Assembly: GCA_031277045.1 (NCBI GenBank)
Contig: JAISLX010000061.1
Span: 1-6,122 of the forward strand
Length of the DNA stretch: 6,122 bases
Direction of reading: 5' to 3'
Source of the DNA: Treponema sp.
Lineage (GTDB): Bacteria > Spirochaetota > Spirochaetia > Treponematales > Breznakiellaceae
Shown: positions 4,474 through 6,122 of the stretch, piece by piece
Position numbering within the stretch: the stretch's first letter is position 1
Layout: each line of letters begins with the position of its first letter
Notes under the pieces: model-generated
Databases searched by the model: none
What the model was told of the DNA's origin: nothing
The model's input: only the letters and a program-made list of their open reading frames with translations
Position numbers and translations under genes: made by a program

Positions 4474-6122
4474 TCAGCGGAAGTACGCGACCCCCGCCTC
4501 AAAGATACGCTGCCTTTTATTGCCGGGAATGTTGATATGCACAAAATCGCCGCGCCGCTCGGAGTGGGCCATTTTTCCCAGGACCCTGCCGTCCGGGCTG
4601 CACAGTCCCTCGATGGCAAAGTCCGATCCGTTGGGGTTGTCCGGCTCCGCCAGGGTCGGATTTCCCGCCGCGTCGGCATAGCAAAAGGCCGCCTGCCCCG
4701 TTCTGAACAGATCCTCCCCTTCTTCCCGCCGTATCACAAACCGGCCTTCCCCGTGGCTTACCGGTAGTATGTGGATCGCGCCCGGTTCCTCCAGGGCAAG
4801 CCAGGGTGAACGTGTGGACATGACCCTGGTTCGTACCATTCGGGACACGTGGCAGCCGATGCGGTTAAAGCTGAGAGTAGGCATGGTTTCGGCGGCATCC
4901 ATAATTTTGCCGTAGGGCACGAGCCCCAATTTAATAAGGGCCTGGAAACCGTTGCAGATACCCAGCACAAGGCCGCCCCGCTCCAGCAGCTTTGTTACTT
5001 CTTCCGCAATGGCCGGGGAGCGCAGCGCGTTGGCGATGAATTTGCCCGAACCGTCCGGCTCGTCCCCCGCGCTGAAACCCCCGGAGAGGGCGAGAATCTG
5101 AGCGCCGGCAATGGCCTGGGCCAGCTCTCGGCTTGACGCCGCGATGTCTTCCCGGTTCCGGTTGCGGAAAATAACCAGCCTGGTTCCGGCCCCCGCTTCC
5201 CTGAAGGCCCGCTCCATGTCCCATTCGCAGTTGGTCCCCGGAAACACCGGAAGCGCCGCCAGGGGTGCGCCGCCACGGGTCTTCAGGGCGAAACCTTTGT
5301 CCCGTAAGCGGCCCGCCGGATACTCCCCGCCCTGCCGCTTGTCCTCCGGGGTGTCGCGGGCCGTTGGCAGGACCAGGGTTGGCCCCCGGTTTTCCGCCGC
5401 CACGGTTACCCCGGAAGAGGTCTGGGGGTACACCTGGGCCAGGGGACTTTCGTAGGCGCGGCGGAGGACCGCCAGCGGGACTTCCGCCTCACCGGATTCG
5501 TCTGATTTGCCGCTTGCCGCATTTTGCCCTGGCCCCGCCATGTTGTGCCCGGCCTCTGCCGCGAAGCAGGGTTCGGCCTGTATGCGGAAAACCGGCTTGT
5601 CCAGCGTATAAGCCGCCACAGCCCAGCGGCCGGCTTTTTCGAGGATAGCCGCCGCGCGGCGGCTTATGGTTTTCGGGGACCCCGGAGCCGCCGCCCGTAT
5701 CGTTTGAGGCCCCGCCGGGTCCGGCTCTTCTTCGGCCCGCAACTGAACCAGCACCGAGCCCTGGTAGTCCGGCCCCCCGGCCAAGGGCAGGGAAGCGGCG
5801 TCTGCCTCCACCCCCACGTTGTTGCCAAAAGCCATCAAGGCCAGGCTTACCGCCGCCCCCCCGCTTTGCACGGGGTAGGCCGCCGTTACCAGCCCCGCCC
5901 TGCCCAGTTCCCCCAGGGCGGCCATGTTGGCCCGGAAGATACCCCACTCGTCCTGTGCTTTTTTCCGCGCTTCGCCCTTGACGCGCCGGTATAGGTCGAG
6001 TAAACTGTTACTAAAGTCCGCAATCGGGGTGTCTCTGCCGGGTTTATCCAGGCTGGGCACCAACTGCCCTGCGGACTTTTTTATTTCTTCAATGTCCAGC
6101 ACTTCTACCGAATAGATTCTTG
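4474..6122 (-). CDS. purL: Phosphoribosylformylglycinamidine synthase, C-terminal part
   Basis: Makes FGAM from FGAR, ATP and glutamine in de novo purine synthesis (cytosol). Only about the last 548 codons are present; the frame is open to the right edge and family members of this single-chain type run to roughly 1,250 aa. Numbering from the in-frame GTG at 6102, residues 25-100 match the second AIR-synthase-like half (AAYPVQSGGAAVSL, MAFGNNVGVE). AYESPLAQVYP (217-226) is the usual link to the glutaminase. The class I glutamine amidotransferase domain spans about 282-542: PVFPGTNCEWD, LSGGFSAGDE, nucleophile C383 in GICNGFQALIKLG, PVSHGEGRF (447-455), NPNG, and H513/E515 in MAHSERR. GTG 6102 is not the true start, because RIYSVEV upstream continues the family sequence. 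A Pro/Gly/Ala-rich linker (about 187-280) is longer and less ordered than I expect. The gene is visibly more G+C-rich than the importer operon. Confidence 0.95.
   Translation of the reverse strand, partial: RIYSVEVLDIEEIKKSAGQLVPSLDKPGRDTPIADFSNSLLDLYRRVKGEARKKAQDEWGIFRANMAALGELGRAGLVTAAYPVQSGGAAVSLALMAFGNNVGVEADAASLPLAGGPDYQGSVLVQLRAEEEPDPAGPQTIRAAAPGSPKTISRRAAAILEKAGRWAVAAYTLDKPVFRIQAEPCFAAEAGHNMAGPGQNAASGKSDESGEAEVPLAVLRRAYESPLAQVYPQTSSGVTVAAENRGPTLVLPTARDTPEDKRQGGEYPAGRLRDKGFALKTRGGAPLAALPVFPGTNCEWDMERAFREAGAGTRLVIFRNRNREDIAASSRELAQAIAGAQILALSGGFSAGDEPDGSGKFIANALRSPAIAEEVTKLLERGGLVLGICNGFQALIKLGLVPYGKIMDAAETMPTLSFNRIGCHVSRMVRTRVMSTRSPWLALEEPGAIHILPVSHGEGRFVIRREEGEDLFRTGQAAFCYADAAGNPTLAEPDNPNGSDFAIEGLCSPDGRVLGKMAHSERRGDFVHINIPGNKRQRIFEAGVAYFR

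Noticed and set aside
1971..4679. A 902-codon open frame on the minus strand, antisense to the binding protein and SDR-like genes and running into purL in another frame.
   Set aside because: It is antisense to well-supported genes, shows no recognisable domain or signal, crosses the terminator, and is explained by G/C-biased third positions removing antisense stops.
5489..5994. Several overlapping open frames of 120-156 codons on both strands within the purL region.
   Set aside because: They are Arg/Pro/Gly-rich translations typical of shadow frames in GC-rich coding DNA and overlap a clear purL.
6100..6102. GTG on the minus strand as the start of a free-standing PurQ-like protein of 542 aa.
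   Set aside because: The frame continues to the window edge with RIYSVEV, which fits continuous PurL. There is no Shine-Dalgarno, and the protein includes part of the second synthase half, which stand-alone PurQ lacks.

Overview
The window looks like chromosomal DNA from a diderm bacterium of moderately high G+C. A spirochaete of the Treponema group is the best guess, but it is an inference. It rests on a solute-binding protein with a signal-peptidase-I leader ending LFA-KGAKS and no lipobox cysteine, an Lpl-type sugar importer, and a long PurL of the clostridial/spirochaete type. No rRNA, tRNA, CRISPR array, insertion sequence or phage gene was seen.

Left part, 1-3576 (+ strand): a compact three-gene operon for a CUT1-family ABC importer of the Lpl/Ytc type. 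The order is permease (51-965), permease (974-1894), large periplasmic solute-binding protein (1932-3533). A rho-independent terminator (3546-3576) closes it. The two permease genes are 8 nt apart and the Shine-Dalgarno of the second overlaps the stop of the first. A perfect hairpin spans the stop of the second permease, just before the binding-protein gene. No ATPase gene is present in the window, so the transporter probably uses an ATPase encoded elsewhere. The ligand, presumably an oligosaccharide or glycan fragment, cannot be read from the sequence. The left edge holds a 17-base C homopolymer, then two overlapping, mutually exclusive small hairpins, the second of which covers the GTG start of the first permease.

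Middle, 3577-4358 (+ strand): about 90 bp without a clear promoter, then a gene of about 229 codons. Its product aligns by eye with the short-chain dehydrogenase/reductase fold, but the cofactor-binding glycines and the catalytic Ser/Tyr/Lys appear to be lost. It is best described as an SDR-like pseudoenzyme of unknown role.

Right part, 4474-6122 (- strand): the C-terminal part of phosphoribosylformylglycinamidine synthase (PurL, de novo purine synthesis). It includes the end of the second AIR-synthase-like half and the whole glutaminase domain with its Cys/His/Glu triad. The reading frame runs off the right edge, so the N-terminal half lies outside. It converges on the SDR-like gene across a 115-bp gap without a convincing terminator.

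The importer and purL are unrelated in function and separated by a terminator and opposite orientation. No complete new system is evident. The points most worth a second look are the 5' leader of the importer operon and the degenerate SDR-like protein.
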